Source of the DNA: CBDIDH01 sp965277595
Lineage (GTDB): Bacteria > Planctomycetota > Planctomycetia > Isosphaerales > Isosphaeraceae
Direction: 5' to 3'
Length of the DNA: 64,000 bases
Assembly: GCA_965277595.1 (NCBI GenBank)
Contig: CBDIDH010000002.1
Coordinates: forward strand, 1,364,001 to 1,428,000
Below are positions 23,693 to 32,869 of the stretch, in pieces; within the stretch, counting starts at the first letter, position 1, and each line of letters begins with the position of its first letter. The position numbers and the translations under genes are program-made. The notes below the pieces were generated by a model. That model did no database searches, had not been told where the DNA came from, and was given only the letters and a program-made list of their open reading frames with translations.

Positions 23693-26260
23693 TCAGACGT
23701 CGAGGTTCTTGACCTCCAGAGCGTGCTTCTCGATAAACTCGCGGCGAGGCTCGACGTCGTCGCCCATCAGGGTCGTGAAGAGGTCGTTGGCCGCTGCGGC
23801 GTCGTCGAGGCGGACCTGCAAGAGAGTCCGGCGGGTGGGGTCCATCGTCGTCTCCCAGAGTTGCTCGGCGTCCATCTCTCCAAGCCCCTTGAACCGGGTG
23901 ATCTTCATTCCTTTCTCGCCGATCTGGCGGATCTGCGCGATCAGCTCGCGGAGGTCATAAAGCGGATACGATTCCCCTTCGCGGTGGAGAAAGAACCGGG
24001 GGGGCGGGTCGTCGCCGGTCACCTCGGCTCGGAGAAGAACATCGGCGCGAAGGCTGAACTCGTCGCGGAGTCGGCTCAGCATCTTGTTCAGCGAACGGAT
24101 TTCATGCAATTCGGTCACGTCGGCCAGGCCAACGGCGTCGGCCTCGGGACCGCCGGTTCCGGGCTGACCTTCAACGTCAGCGTCTACGTCGTTCGCGTCC
24201 ACGTTTTCCGCGTCGGCAGCCGGCGCCGGGGCGTGCGCCTGGCGGTAGGATTCGAGTTCCTCAGCGGTGTAAAGCCAGTGTTCCAGCGGCCCGTCCTTGA
24301 CGAGAAAGAGCGGGAGCAGGCCATCGAGCTTCGGTTCGCCGCCGTCATGAGCGCGGGCCAGAAACGGGCGAAGCGGCAGGTTGCGTCGACCGAAGGTCCG
24401 AAGCGCATGGTCGATTCCGCTGACGACGTCGTGCAAGGCGCGGAGACGATCGCCGCCGAGGCCGCGCGTCGTGTCCTCGGCATCAGCATCGGCGGGCATC
24501 AGCCGGGCGTTTTCCAGGCCGCGATCGACGAGGATTGCCTGCATCGCGGTGTCGGTCTGGACGTACCGCCGCTCCTTCTTGTGGCTGAGCATGTAAAGCG
24601 GGGGCTGGGCCACGTAAAGGTGTCCTTCGGCCACGAGTCGGGGCATCTGGCGAAAGAAGAAGGTCATCAGCAAGGTTCGAATGTGCGAGCCGTCGACGTC
24701 GGCGTCGCTCATCATCACGACTTTCCCGTAGCGTCGTTTGCCGGGATCTTCTTCCTCGCCGATTCCGTTGCCAACCGCGGTAATGATGTTCCGCACTTCC
24801 TCGTTACCGAGAACCCGGTCGAGCCGGGCGCGCTCGACGTTCAGGATCTTGCCGCGGAGCGGGAGAATCGCCTGATAATTCCGGTCGCGCCCCCCTTCGG
24901 CGGTCCCACCGGCGCTATCGCCCTCGACGAGAAAGAGTTCACTGGAATCCTGGTCGTGCGTCGTGCAGTCCATCAGCTTGCCGGGGAGGCCGCCACCGGA
25001 GAGGACCCCTTTGCGGTTGCGGACGAGTTCGCGTGACTTCCGCGCGGCCTCGCGAGCCTCGGCCGCCATTTGAGCCTTGGCGATCACCTTCTTGGCCGCC
25101 GCCGGGTTCTTTTCGAGGAACTCGGCGAGCTTGTCGTTGACGACCTTCGAGACGACCCCCTCGACCTCACCGTTGCCCAGCTTCGTCTTTGTCTGACCCT
25201 CAAACTGCGGGTCGGGCACGCGGACGCTGACGATCGCCGTCAGGCCCTCCTTGAAATCCTCGCCGGTGATGGAAAGATCCTTGTTCCTGGCCGGCGCGGC
25301 CGACTTCGCGTAGTTGTTCAGGGTTCGCGTCAGGGCGGTCCGGAAACCGGTCAGGTGGGTCCCCCCCTCGACCGTGTTGATGTTGTTGCAATACGAGACG
25401 ACCATCTCGCTGTACGATTCGTTGTACTGCAACGCGACCTCGACTTCAACAGCGCGGTCCTCGTCGCGACCCGAGAGCACGACCGGCGCGTGGATTACCG
25501 ACTGCGCCCGGTTCAGATACGCAACAAATTCGCCAAGGCCCCCCGACGAGAAAAACTCCTGGTCGCGCACCTCATCGCCGCGCTCGTCGGTCAGCCGGAT
25601 CGCGATTCCGCGGTTCAGGTAGGCAAGCTCGCGGAGCCGTTTTTCCAGAACGTCATGGTCAAAATCGATGCTCGAAAAAATCTCGACATCGGGCAAGAAG
25701 GTAATTTTGGTGCCGGTCTTTTTCGCCGGCCCGGTCTCTCGAATCGGCCCTTGCGCGACCCCCTGGCGATAGTCTTGCTTCCAGACCTTGCCGTCGCGGT
25801 GAACCTCGGCCTCAAGCCATTCCGAGAGCGCATTGACGACCGTCACGCCGACGCCGTGCAGGCCGCCAGAGACCTTGTACGTGTCGTGGTCGAACTTGCC
25901 GCCGGCGTGAACCTTGGTCAGAACGACTTCCAGCGTGCTCGTGCCTGACTCGTGGGCGTCGACCGGAATACCCCGGCCGTCGTCGACGATCGAGACCGAG
26001 CCGTCGGCGTGCACGGTGACGTGGACGTGCTTGCAATAGCCGGCCATCGCCTCGTCGATCGAGTTGTCGACAACCTCATAAACCAGGTGATGCAGACCGC
26101 GCAAGGTGGTGTCGCCGATGTACATCCCCGGCCGGAGCCGGACCGCCTCGATCCCTTCGAGCACCCGGATATTGGCTCCGGTGTAATCGCTCGGAAGGGC
26201 GCCCGATCGCTCCTGGGGCTCGGTCTCGACGGCCGTCGTCTCGGTCTTGCTCAGGTCCAT
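23693..26260 (-). CDS. gyrB: DNA gyrase subunit B
   Basis: An 855-residue ATPase subunit of the type IIA topoisomerase that introduces negative supercoils. The GHKL domain shows EVVDNSIDEAMAG, DDGRGIPV, and GGLHGVGVTVVNALS. The transducer follows, then the TOPRIM domain with ELFLVEGDSAGG and MMSDADVDGSHIRTLL. The C-terminus has RFKGLGEMDAEQLWETTMDP. Between TOPRIM and the tail there is a large insert (about residues 580-720, Asp/Ala rich), as in other long GyrB proteins. It lies at the end of the minus-strand replication group dnaN, DUF721, Uma2, gyrB. Confidence 0.97.
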   Translation of the reverse strand: MDLSKTETTAVETEPQERSGALPSDYTGANIRVLEGIEAVRLRPGMYIGDTTLRGLHHLVYEVVDNSIDEAMAGYCKHVHVTVHADGSVSIVDDGRGIPVDAHESGTSTLEVVLTKVHAGGKFDHDTYKVSGGLHGVGVTVVNALSEWLEAEVHRDGKVWKQDYRQGVAQGPIRETGPAKKTGTKITFLPDVEIFSSIDFDHDVLEKRLRELAYLNRGIAIRLTDERGDEVRDQEFFSSGGLGEFVAYLNRAQSVIHAPVVLSGRDEDRAVEVEVALQYNESYSEMVVSYCNNINTVEGGTHLTGFRTALTRTLNNYAKSAAPARNKDLSITGEDFKEGLTAIVSVRVPDPQFEGQTKTKLGNGEVEGVVSKVVNDKLAEFLEKNPAAAKKVIAKAQMAAEAREAARKSRELVRNRKGVLSGGGLPGKLMDCTTHDQDSSELFLVEGDSAGGTAEGGRDRNYQAILPLRGKILNVERARLDRVLGNEEVRNIITAVGNGIGEEEDPGKRRYGKVVMMSDADVDGSHIRTLLMTFFFRQMPRLVAEGHLYVAQPPLYMLSHKKERRYVQTDTAMQAILVDRGLENARLMPADADAEDTTRGLGGDRLRALHDVVSGIDHALRTFGRRNLPLRPFLARAHDGGEPKLDGLLPLFLVKDGPLEHWLYTAEELESYRQAHAPAPAADAENVDANDVDADVEGQPGTGGPEADAVGLADVTELHEIRSLNKMLSRLRDEFSLRADVLLRAEVTGDDPPPRFFLHREGESYPLYDLRELIAQIRQIGEKGMKITRFKGLGEMDAEQLWETTMDPTRRTLLQVRLDDAAAANDLFTTLMGDDVEPRREFIEKHALEVKNLDV

Positions 26261-26329
26261 CGCGGGTTCACCTCAGTCAGTCGGTCATTCGGTCGTGTGC
26301 GCGCGTGTTTTAGATGTCGAGGTTTCGCT

Positions 26330-27067
26330 TCAAGGAAGCAGGTCGGCGACAGCCACCCGGCTGACTTCCAGGTCATCGATGACCACGGGAATCGTCTGCC
26401 CCTCAATGAAGGTTTGAAAATGGCGGTATCCGGCCGCTCCGGATGGGTCGGAACGAACCTCGACGTTCCGGTCAGCCAGGTTCACAAGCCAGGCGGCGGG
26501 AAGGCCCGCCCAGGCGTATCGAACCATCTTCTCGCGGTCCTCGCGAAGCGAGGTCTCGGAGATCTCGACCACAAGAGCGACGTCGCCTGGACCTGGCTTG
26601 CGGGTCAGATAATCGCGGGCTCCGCCCCGAACGATGCTGACGTCGGGTTCCGGCTCGCTCGCGTGCCCTTTTGGCCCTGAAGGGAGAACAATCGGATCTT
26701 CCTTCGTGACATGAAACCCAGCCGGCAAAATGCTCCGGATCGCTTCCATGACCAGCTTCGTGGCGACGACGTGAAAATTCCCCTTGGTCATCTTCTTTAC
26801 CAGCAGACCGTCAATCAACTCGATCCTGTCGCCCGGGTCGAGCAGACCAAGATCGCCGACCCTGTCGTAAATGTCGACGGGCATCCGGTAAAGTCGACCG
26901 GCCGGTTCGATGACGAGCAGGCCATCGCGGATAGCAACCCCGTCGGCTAACAAGCCAGACTCAATCAGGCTCTGGTAGAGACCAGGCGTGGCCCGATAAA
27001 GACGTTCGGCCGGAATCGCCAGAGGCAGAGGATCGAGAGCCGCGTCCGTCAGGGTTTCTACATCCAT
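26330..27067 (-). CDS. Uma2-family PD-(D/E)XK protein inside the dnaN-gyrB group
   Basis: A 245-residue Uma2 (DUF820) protein: DRIELIDGLLVKKM (conserved Glu), HASEPEPDVSIVRG (motif Asp) and GDVALVVEISETSLREDREKMVRYAWAGLPAAWLVNL (Glu-x-Ser and downstream Lys). About 75 extra residues precede the fold, unlike the copy at 18463-19179. It sits between the DUF721 gene and gyrB, a position where recF is often found in other bacteria. A tetranucleotide CGTT/TTCG repeat (about 27091-27126) lies just upstream. Uma2 genes are frequently scattered, so a functional link with replication is not implied. Confidence 0.85.
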   Translation of the reverse strand: MDVETLTDAALDPLPLAIPAERLYRATPGLYQSLIESGLLADGVAIRDGLLVIEPAGRLYRMPVDIYDRVGDLGLLDPGDRIELIDGLLVKKMTKGNFHVVATKLVMEAIRSILPAGFHVTKEDPIVLPSGPKGHASEPEPDVSIVRGGARDYLTRKPGPGDVALVVEISETSLREDREKMVRYAWAGLPAAWLVNLADRNVEVRSDPSGAAGYRHFQTFIEGQTIPVVIDDLEVSRVAVADLLP

Positions 27068-27090
27068 TCACGGACCTCAGTTTCCAATCA

Positions 27091-27126
27091 TTCGTTCGCT
27101 CGTTTGTTCGTTCTTTCGTTCGTTCC
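27091..27126. repeat. TTCG/TTTG tetranucleotide repeat
   Basis: CGTTCGCTCGTTTGTTCGTT and following TTTCGTTCGTT units form a 4-base period tract between the Uma2 and DUF721 genes. A similar tract in the opposite sense (GAACGAACAAACAAACAAAC) stands at 11651-11680. Confidence 0.75.
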
Positions 27127-27158
27127 GGGGATCAAGGACGGCTCTTGCCGGACCAGGG

Positions 27159-27557
27159 TCAAGGCCCCTTCTTTCCCTTCGCTCCGGGCGGCCGTCGCGG
27201 TTTTGGCGCGGGCGCGGACGATGGGGGGGGTTCTGGATCGGGCAAAACCGGGCCGACCCGAAAGCGGATGTCGTGGACGACCGTGCCGGGGGCGTTCTGT
27301 CTCAGGGCGGCCAGCAGAGCCGGCTTTCGGAAGGCCGCAAGCTCTTCAAGCAGCGCCGGGTGCGCCACTGTCACGTTCAAGACCCCTCGACGGACCTCGC
27401 CCAGCTTTGTCTGACGGTGCCCGGGCTCGCCAACGGCCGCGTTCCAGGCGTCTTCCAGCTCCTTCAAGGCCTGGAGACGCCCAAAACCACGAGAGGCGAA
27501 CAGCTCGCCCAGGATCTCAGACAGCGGCTTCGGTCCCCGCCGGTTCGGGCTCGACAT
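27159..27557 (-). CDS. DUF721 (DciA-like) protein
   Basis: A 132-residue protein whose first 100 residues match DUF721: PLSEILGELFASRGFGRLQALKELEDAWNAAVGEPGHRQTKLGEVRRGVLNVTVAHPALLEELAAFRKPALLAALRQ. DUF721 includes DciA, the ancestral loader/activator of the replicative helicase DnaB. The position between dnaN and gyrB is the usual one for this family. The tail (about 105-132) is Pro/Lys rich and disordered. An 8-bp perfect hairpin precedes the gene (27604-27624). Confidence 0.85.
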   Translation of the reverse strand: MSSPNRRGPKPLSEILGELFASRGFGRLQALKELEDAWNAAVGEPGHRQTKLGEVRRGVLNVTVAHPALLEELAAFRKPALLAALRQNAPGTVVHDIRFRVGPVLPDPEPPPSSAPAPKPRRPPGAKGKKGP

Positions 27558-27603
27558 GCTTCGGCGTCCCAGGCGCTCGCGGGCCGGGGCCTCGTTCGCC
27601 CGA

Positions 27604-27624
27604 CGTTCACTCAGAAAGTGAACG
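27604..27624. promoter_or_regulatory. Perfect 8-bp palindrome upstream of the DUF721 gene
   Basis: CGTTCACT (27604-27611), CAGAA loop, AGTGAACG (27617-27624), located 47 bases before the DUF721 start and between it and dnaN. It could be an operator or an RNA hairpin; there is no T-tract for termination. Confidence 0.4.
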
Positions 27625-27711
27625 CCCTTCCATGATACCCTGTTTCAGGACCGCGAGCAACAGGTCACCGCGCGGCGCCGAGGAGTTGGCGAGCGGAGCG
27701 GCGGCCCATCG

Positions 27712-28833
27712 TCAACGGTCCCGGGTCAGGGGCATCACGACGTAAGTGTAAAGGTCGTCCGTCTTGAAGACCGCGGCGTTCTTGGCGTCAATCAGTTCGG
27801 CCGTGATCGCGGCATTGTCGTCGAGCGTCTTCAGCGCATCGGAAAGATAGCGGGGGTCAAAAGTAATCTCGATCGCCTTGCCATCATACGCGATCGGCAT
27901 TTCCACGTGCGAGCTGCCGACGTCGGCCGCCTGACTCGAAAGCTTGAGGCTCCCCTCACCGAAGCGGAAGTCCACCCCGCGGCTCTCCTCGCTCGTGACG
28001 ATCGACGCCTGCTCGACGGCCAGGCGGAGCGGTCCGGCGTCGAGCCGGATCTTGACGTCGACGTTCGCCGGAAAGACGTCCTGATAGCGCGGAAAGCGGC
28101 CCTCGACAAGCCTGCTGTAAATCACGGCGCTCTCGGTCCGGATCAAGACGGCGGTCGTTCCCTGCACGGCGATGTAAACCGGCGGGTCGCCGTCGTCAAG
28201 GTTTCGCTCGATCAGCTTGAGCGCCTTGACCGGCACGACCGGACTGCCCGCCGGAGTTGTCGCGCCATTCTTCGCCTCGGCGGGAGCCGACATCCGGGCG
28301 AGCCGCCGGCCATCGGTGCCAACCATCGTGATCGATTCGTCCGAGAGTTCCAGAAGAACCCCGCCAAGGGCGTACCGGGTGCTCTCGACGTCGGTGGCGA
28401 AGATCGTCCGCCGGATCAGCTTGCGGAGGTCGGCGGCGGCCACTTCGTGATACCCGGTCGCCGCGAAGTCGGGAACCTCCGGGTAGAGGCTCGGGTCCTC
28501 GCCGGGAAGGGTGAACTCAGCCCGGCGAGGGTAGCGAACCAGCAGTTGATCGCCCTCCGCCTCAAGCTCAAGCTCGGCGTCGGCACTGGTTCGAAGAATC
28601 GAACCGAAGCGCGCGGTCGGCAAAATCACGGAACCGGGGCGTTCGACCTTCATGCCGATCACCCGGTGTCGAATGCCGACCTCCAGGTCGGTCGCCATCA
28701 GGATCGACCCGCCATCGGCGTCGGCGACGAGCTTGACGTTCTGAAGGATCGGCTTGGGACTTCGGGCCGGGACCACCCCGCTGACCATCCCGAACGCGGC
28801 GAGCAATCCTTCGCGGTTGCAGAGGGCCTTCAT
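27712..28833 (-). CDS. dnaN: DNA polymerase III beta sliding clamp
   Basis: A 373-residue processivity clamp. The three clamp domains are recognisable from the repeated topology. Typical landmarks are MKALCNREGLLAAFGMVSGVVPARSPKPILQNV at the start, YPRRAEFTLPGEDPSLYPEVP, the hinge region TRYALGGVLLELSDESITMVGTDGRRLA, EGRFPRYQDVFP, and the C-terminal YVVMPLTR that ends clamps. ATG 28833 follows GGGGAAGGGAAG; the upstream extension to 28881 is rejected. A non-coding 824-base region with DnaA-box-like sites lies upstream. Confidence 0.96.
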   Translation of the reverse strand: MKALCNREGLLAAFGMVSGVVPARSPKPILQNVKLVADADGGSILMATDLEVGIRHRVIGMKVERPGSVILPTARFGSILRTSADAELELEAEGDQLLVRYPRRAEFTLPGEDPSLYPEVPDFAATGYHEVAAADLRKLIRRTIFATDVESTRYALGGVLLELSDESITMVGTDGRRLARMSAPAEAKNGATTPAGSPVVPVKALKLIERNLDDGDPPVYIAVQGTTAVLIRTESAVIYSRLVEGRFPRYQDVFPANVDVKIRLDAGPLRLAVEQASIVTSEESRGVDFRFGEGSLKLSSQAADVGSSHVEMPIAYDGKAIEITFDPRYLSDALKTLDDNAAITAELIDAKNAAVFKTDDLYTYVVMPLTRDR

Positions 28834-29657
28834 GCGCTTCCCTTCCCCCGACTCTTGAAAACCTCTGGCGTGCCGGCACAACGTCCCGTGTCATCCGACG
28901 GGCCAGGCCGGCCTTGGCCCTGGCTTCGTTTTCCAAAAAGAGGCCGTCAATCCGGATGGCTTCCCTTCGCTCGATCCGGAAGAGGGGCAGCTCGGGTCAC
29001 TCTCTCTTTCTTCCTTGCGTCTCTACAAGGAGGAAGAAGAGAGATTTCAACCGTCGTCATCTTCGAACGCGGACGAGCCATTGTCGACGGGGTCCGCCGA
29101 CCCTCGATCAAGGCGATGATAGCAAAGAACTTAGCCGGACACAACGCAGCTTGTTCACCGGGGGAAAACTCGTTGGCAAAGGTGTCGCGCCATCCGGCAT
29201 GCGCCGCCAGTCGCGATGGGCCTTCCCCGGTCAGTCACAAGGCCCGGTGGACAACTCCACGACCATGCACCCGGAATGAACCGGCTATCCACAGGTTTTC
29301 CCCCGCCGGGTGTTCACGAAGCGTCGTGGCCATCGAAAGCTTAAAGCCTTTGCAGATTGAAGATTACGGCAAGGACTGCCCGCGAGAATGGTCCGTTGGC
29401 GAGCGTGAAACATGGCCTGGGGTGGGCCTTGCGTACAGTTTTGCGCGGTTTCCTGGGGAAGAATCGAGGCCGGGATATCGCGTAAACGAGCGTATGAAGC
29501 GTATGATGGTTTTCTTTACGCCGTGACGACTGGTTGGGTTCGCGTCGTCTTTTTTGGGGGTTCGAGATACGATGCCGACGATCGAATCGGGTTGGGTTGG
29601 GCCGAAGCGGGCCAGAGGGATCGATCGACGCGAGGTGGTCCAAGGAGGGCCCGGGAT
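28834..29657. other. Candidate origin region between dnaN and the glycosyltransferase gene
   Basis: No credible gene occupies this stretch. Within 29151-29319 there are four sites close to the DnaA box TTATCCACA: TTGTTCACC (29151-29159), GGTGGACAA (29246-29254, i.e. TTGTCCACC), CTATCCACA (29285-29293, one mismatch) and TGTTCACGA (29311-29319). Together with divergent flanking genes and the adjacent dnaN/DUF721/gyrB set this suggests oriC, or DnaA control of dnaN. Confidence 0.45.
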
Positions 29658-31256
29658 ATGGCGGGGACTCGCCTGTGGGCGGCACGACTGGGGGCGGTCC
29701 TGGCCCTCATCGCTCTGACAACGGGGGTCGGTCTGGGAAGGGCGGGACGGCTCACCTATCACGAAGCCTTCGTCGCGCAGGCGGCGCGCGAGATGATCGC
29801 CTCGGGCGATCTGCTCACGCCGACGATCGGCGGTCGCCCCTGGCTGGAGAAGCCGCCGATGGCCGTCTGGCTGGTCGCCCTGACCGCCCGAGGCGCGGGG
29901 GGCGTGACCGAGACAGCCGCGAGGCTACCGTCGGCCCTGGCCGCGGCGCTTCTGGTCTTGGGCGTGACCCTCCTGGCGACGAGACAGTTTGGCGAGCCGG
30001 TCGGCCTGCTCGCCGGCATGGTGCAGGCAACGACCGCCTGGACGGTGACGCGCGGGAGGCTCGCCGAGGCCGACATGATTCTGGCCTGCCTGGTCACCTG
30101 GTCGATCGTCGCTTTTGATCGAGTTCGAACACCCGTTCTTGAGGATGTGGATGAGGTGGCGGCGGAGCCATCGCGCGCGAACGCCTGGGTTCGGGCCTGG
30201 GTCTGGATCTTTTTTGCGTTGCTCGGATTGACGGCGACGGCCAAGGGGGTCGGTTTCGGGGCCGTTCTGGTGCTGGCGGTGGTGGTTCTGGTGCTCGTCT
30301 GGGATCGCGACCTTGAAGCTTTCGGGCGGCTACGGACGTGGCGCGGCGGCCTGCTTGCCGGGGTGTTGGGTCTGGCCTGGCCGATCCTCGCGGCCTTGCG
30401 GCACCCCTCGGCGCTGGGGCTCTGGACGGTACACATCACCGACCGCCTGGCCGCCCGGCCGACGCAGTTTACCGGCGAGGCCTGGTCGGAGTACATTCCG
30501 GCCCTTGTCGTGATGCTCTTGCCCTGGGCACCCCTGGCGGTCGTTGGGGCCTGGCGATCCTTGCCGAGGGCTTTGAGGCGGTCGGGTCGCGGCGGGGGCG
30601 ATCGCCTCGTCTGGGCCTGGCTGGTCGCGCCGCTCGTGCTGCTTTCCATGGCGACGGTCAAGCAGGCGCATTACGCGATCCATGCGCTTCCTCCCTGCTC
30701 CGTCTGGGCGGCCTTTGGTCTCTGCCGGCTCGCCGAGCGTCTTCAACGTTCGCGCGGCTGGTCGCCCGGTCGGGTCCGACGCGCGGTCTGGGCCACCTTT
30801 GGCGGCCTGGGCCTCTTGTACGCTCTCGGCTTCGCGCTGCTCGGCCCGAAGCTCGATCGTCGAGGGGTCGAGTGGGCTTTCTATCAAGATGCCGCCCGCA
30901 AACTCGCGCCGGGAGAACCTGTCGCGCTGCTCTATCACGTCCCCGAGTGGGATCGCTATCCTTATGAAACGCCCTTCGGCCCGGTCCCTCACGACTGGGC
31001 GGTTCGCCTCTTTTACCTGAACGACCACCCCGCCCCTTGCCGGTTCACCTTCGACGAACTGCCGACCGGCCCCGCGCCCTTCGCGGTGATCGGCCGAAAA
31101 ACCGATCTCCCCGGCCTCGGCCGCCTCGGCCGGGTCGAGACGCTCGCCGAAGGTCCCCCCGCGCGGACTGATAGAACCTACCGGCTCTACCGCGTCAGTC
31201 CCGTGGCGACACCCAGCCCGCTCGTCGCCCGAAACCCCGCCAGTTCCCAGCATTAA
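29658..31256 (+). CDS. ArnT/PMT-like membrane glycosyltransferase
   Basis: A 532-residue GT-C-fold protein related to ArnT and protein O-mannosyltransferases, which move a sugar from a polyprenyl-phosphate donor onto lipid A, protein or glycan outside the cytoplasmic membrane. There are about ten membrane segments. The first external loop has LTYHEAFVAQAAREMIASGDLLTP, where the acidic residue after Tyr-His stands for the usual catalytic Asp/Glu. The family motif GRPWLEKPPMAVWLVAL follows. A soluble C-terminal part begins near residue 415. ATG 29658 has GGAGGG eight bases upstream. The acceptor is unknown. Confidence 0.85.
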   Translation: MAGTRLWAARLGAVLALIALTTGVGLGRAGRLTYHEAFVAQAAREMIASGDLLTPTIGGRPWLEKPPMAVWLVALTARGAGGVTETAARLPSALAAALLVLGVTLLATRQFGEPVGLLAGMVQATTAWTVTRGRLAEADMILACLVTWSIVAFDRVRTPVLEDVDEVAAEPSRANAWVRAWVWIFFALLGLTATAKGVGFGAVLVLAVVVLVLVWDRDLEAFGRLRTWRGGLLAGVLGLAWPILAALRHPSALGLWTVHITDRLAARPTQFTGEAWSEYIPALVVMLLPWAPLAVVGAWRSLPRALRRSGRGGGDRLVWAWLVAPLVLLSMATVKQAHYAIHALPPCSVWAAFGLCRLAERLQRSRGWSPGRVRRAVWATFGGLGLLYALGFALLGPKLDRRGVEWAFYQDAARKLAPGEPVALLYHVPEWDRYPYETPFGPVPHDWAVRLFYLNDHPAPCRFTFDELPTGPAPFAVIGRKTDLPGLGRLGRVETLAEGPPARTDRTYRLYRVSPVATPSPLVARNPASSQH

Positions 31257-31295
31257 GGCCAATCTTCTCGATCCCCGGACCCACCGGCTTATTTC

Positions 31296-31375
31296 GGATT
31301 TTGGAAGACCAAAAAAATGTTTTGACAAATCATTTATAAATTGTTTAGCGTTTGTGCTTTACAGGATTTGGAGTA
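31296..31375 (+). promoter_or_regulatory. AT-rich upstream region of the DUF1559 gene
   Basis: An unusually AT-rich stretch contains TTGACA (31322-31327) and TATAAA (31335-31340). They are too close together to be a -35/-10 pair, so each may belong to a different promoter. TTGGAG stands shortly before ATG 31376. Confidence 0.35.
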
Positions 31376-32443
31376 ATGAAGTTGAGATTGAGGAGACTAT
31401 TGGTGCGAGGCAAACGATCCCGACCGAGGTTGCGCCCGGGGTTCACGCTGATTGAGTTACTGGTGGTCATTTCGGTGATCGCGGTCTTGATCGCGCTGTT
31501 GTTGCCGGCCGTTCAGGCGGCGAGGGAAGCGGCAAGGCGGGCGCGGTGCGCGAACAACTTGAAGCAGATTGGCCTGGCCGTGGCGAATTATGAGTCGAGC
31601 AAGGGGTGCATTGTCTCGGGCTTCGTCGGGGTGACCGGGCCTTTGAGTGCTTTTGGAGTGCCCGGATATAACCCGGACCCCAACTCGGGCGACAACGGGC
31701 CGGGCTGGGACTGGCTGGCCTTGCTCTTGCCGGAAGTCGAACAGGCGCCGCTTTATAACGCCCTCAACGTCGGCCTGCCGACCTGGGTGGCCGAGAACGG
31801 CACGGTGGTCACGGTTCCGTTGAACGTTTACAACTGTCCGACGGCGAATAACCCGACGCCGACCTGCCCGATGATTGACGCCAACATGGTCTTGTTGCCC
31901 GTGGCGAACCAGGCTTTCGCCCGCGCCAACTATCAGTACAACCAGGGCTGGAATGACTCGGGCATCCCGGCCTCGGTAAGCCTTGATAACCCGGTGTCGG
32001 GATGTAACGGGCCGATCTATCGAAACAGCAAGGTGAGCTACGCCGCGGTGACCGACGGCCTGAGCAACACGGTTGTCGCGGGCGAGAAGTCGCCTTATCT
32101 GGCGGACGCGAGCTGGGTGGGAATTATCCCCGGTTACCGCCACTTCGCCGCCGGTGTCTTCGCCAGCGCGGGGACGGGGGGAACAGGGGTCAATTATGAC
32201 TATGACAGCGCCATTCTGGCCGTTCACAGCGGGCCTTCGCTGTATGAAGACCCTCAGGTGATCCACCCGCCGAACAGCCCGCTCGGCCATACCGATGAGA
32301 TGTACTCGCTTCATCCCGGCGGGTCGAACGTCTTGATGGGTGACGGCTCGGTCCGGTTCGTCAAGCAGTCGATCAACTTGCGGACCTGGCAAGGCCTGAG
32401 CAGCCGGGCCGGCGGGGAGGTGATCAGTGCCGACTCCTTGTAA
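31376..32443 (+). CDS. DUF1559 pilin-like protein with prepilin leader
   Basis: A 355-residue protein of the DUF1559 family, abundant in planctomycetes. The leader ends in a prepilin peptidase site, RPGFTLIELLVVISVIAVLIALLLPAVQAAREAARR, so it should be cleaved after Gly, methylated and inserted like a type IV pseudopilin. The diagnostic RCANNLKQIGLAVANYES and the C-terminal HPGGSNVLMGDGSVRFVKQSINLRTWQGLSSRAGGEVISADSL (H-x-G-G and DGSVRF) follow. ATG 31376 is the start. The next gene, a lipoprotein, overlaps its 3' end by 17 bases, a frequent pairing in this phylum. Confidence 0.95.
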   Translation: MKLRLRRLLVRGKRSRPRLRPGFTLIELLVVISVIAVLIALLLPAVQAAREAARRARCANNLKQIGLAVANYESSKGCIVSGFVGVTGPLSAFGVPGYNPDPNSGDNGPGWDWLALLLPEVEQAPLYNALNVGLPTWVAENGTVVTVPLNVYNCPTANNPTPTCPMIDANMVLLPVANQAFARANYQYNQGWNDSGIPASVSLDNPVSGCNGPIYRNSKVSYAAVTDGLSNTVVAGEKSPYLADASWVGIIPGYRHFAAGVFASAGTGGTGVNYDYDSAILAVHSGPSLYEDPQVIHPPNSPLGHTDEMYSLHPGGSNVLMGDGSVRFVKQSINLRTWQGLSSRAGGEVISADSL

Positions 32444-32768
32444 TTCTGTGCGGAGGTCGTCGATCGGGGCGGCCCTGCTTCTGGTGGCGGTCGCGGGTTG
32501 CTCGGGCGAGCCTTCGGAACGAGAGATCAGGAACGCCCGCGCCTTTGAGGCTCTTTTAACAGCGGTTTCCTTGCGCAACGCCCGGGAACTGGAGAAGGAC
32601 GCCCGGATCATCGACGACCGCCACGCCTCGGACGACCTTTCCGAGTCGAGGCACTCGGCGCTTCAGGAGGTGATCTCCCGAGCACGCGCCGGCGACTGGG
32701 CCGCCGCCGAGTCGCGTGCCTATGAATTCCGGAAGGAGTTCGGCGATCGCGGGGCGTATTTCAAGTAG
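32427..32768 (+). CDS. Small lipoprotein downstream of DUF1559
   Basis: A 113-residue protein from GTG 32427, overlapping the end of the DUF1559 gene by 17 bases and so probably translationally coupled. The leader has Arg residues, a hydrophobic run (GAALLLVAVAGC) and lipobox VAGC (Cys about 25). The mature part is charged and helical. No known domain. A role together with the pilin-like partner is plausible but unproven. Confidence 0.75.
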   Translation: MPTPCNSVRRSSIGAALLLVAVAGCSGEPSEREIRNARAFEALLTAVSLRNARELEKDARIIDDRHASDDLSESRHSALQEVISRARAGDWAAAESRAYEFRKEFGDRGAYFK

Positions 32769-32777
32769 AGGTGGATG

Positions 32778-32860
32778 ATCGATGGCCGATGACCAAGGAC
32801 CGATGATCAAAAGGGTGGTTGCGGAATGGCCGTAAGGACACAGGAAACAGGACAAAAGGA
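32778..32860. repeat. Degenerate GATGACC / GGTTGCGG repeat fragment
   Basis: It contains CGATGGCCGATGACCAAGG, ACCGATGATC, then AGGGTGGTTGCGGAA and an AAGGACACAGGAAACAGGAC purine stretch. This is half of the composite element without its pyrimidine arm. It lies between convergent genes. Confidence 0.65.
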
Positions 32861-32869
32861 AAAATCTGC

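Noticed and set aside
31322..31340. TTGACA and TATAAA read as one sigma-70 promoter
   Set aside because: Spacing is only seven bases; they cannot form a -35/-10 pair.
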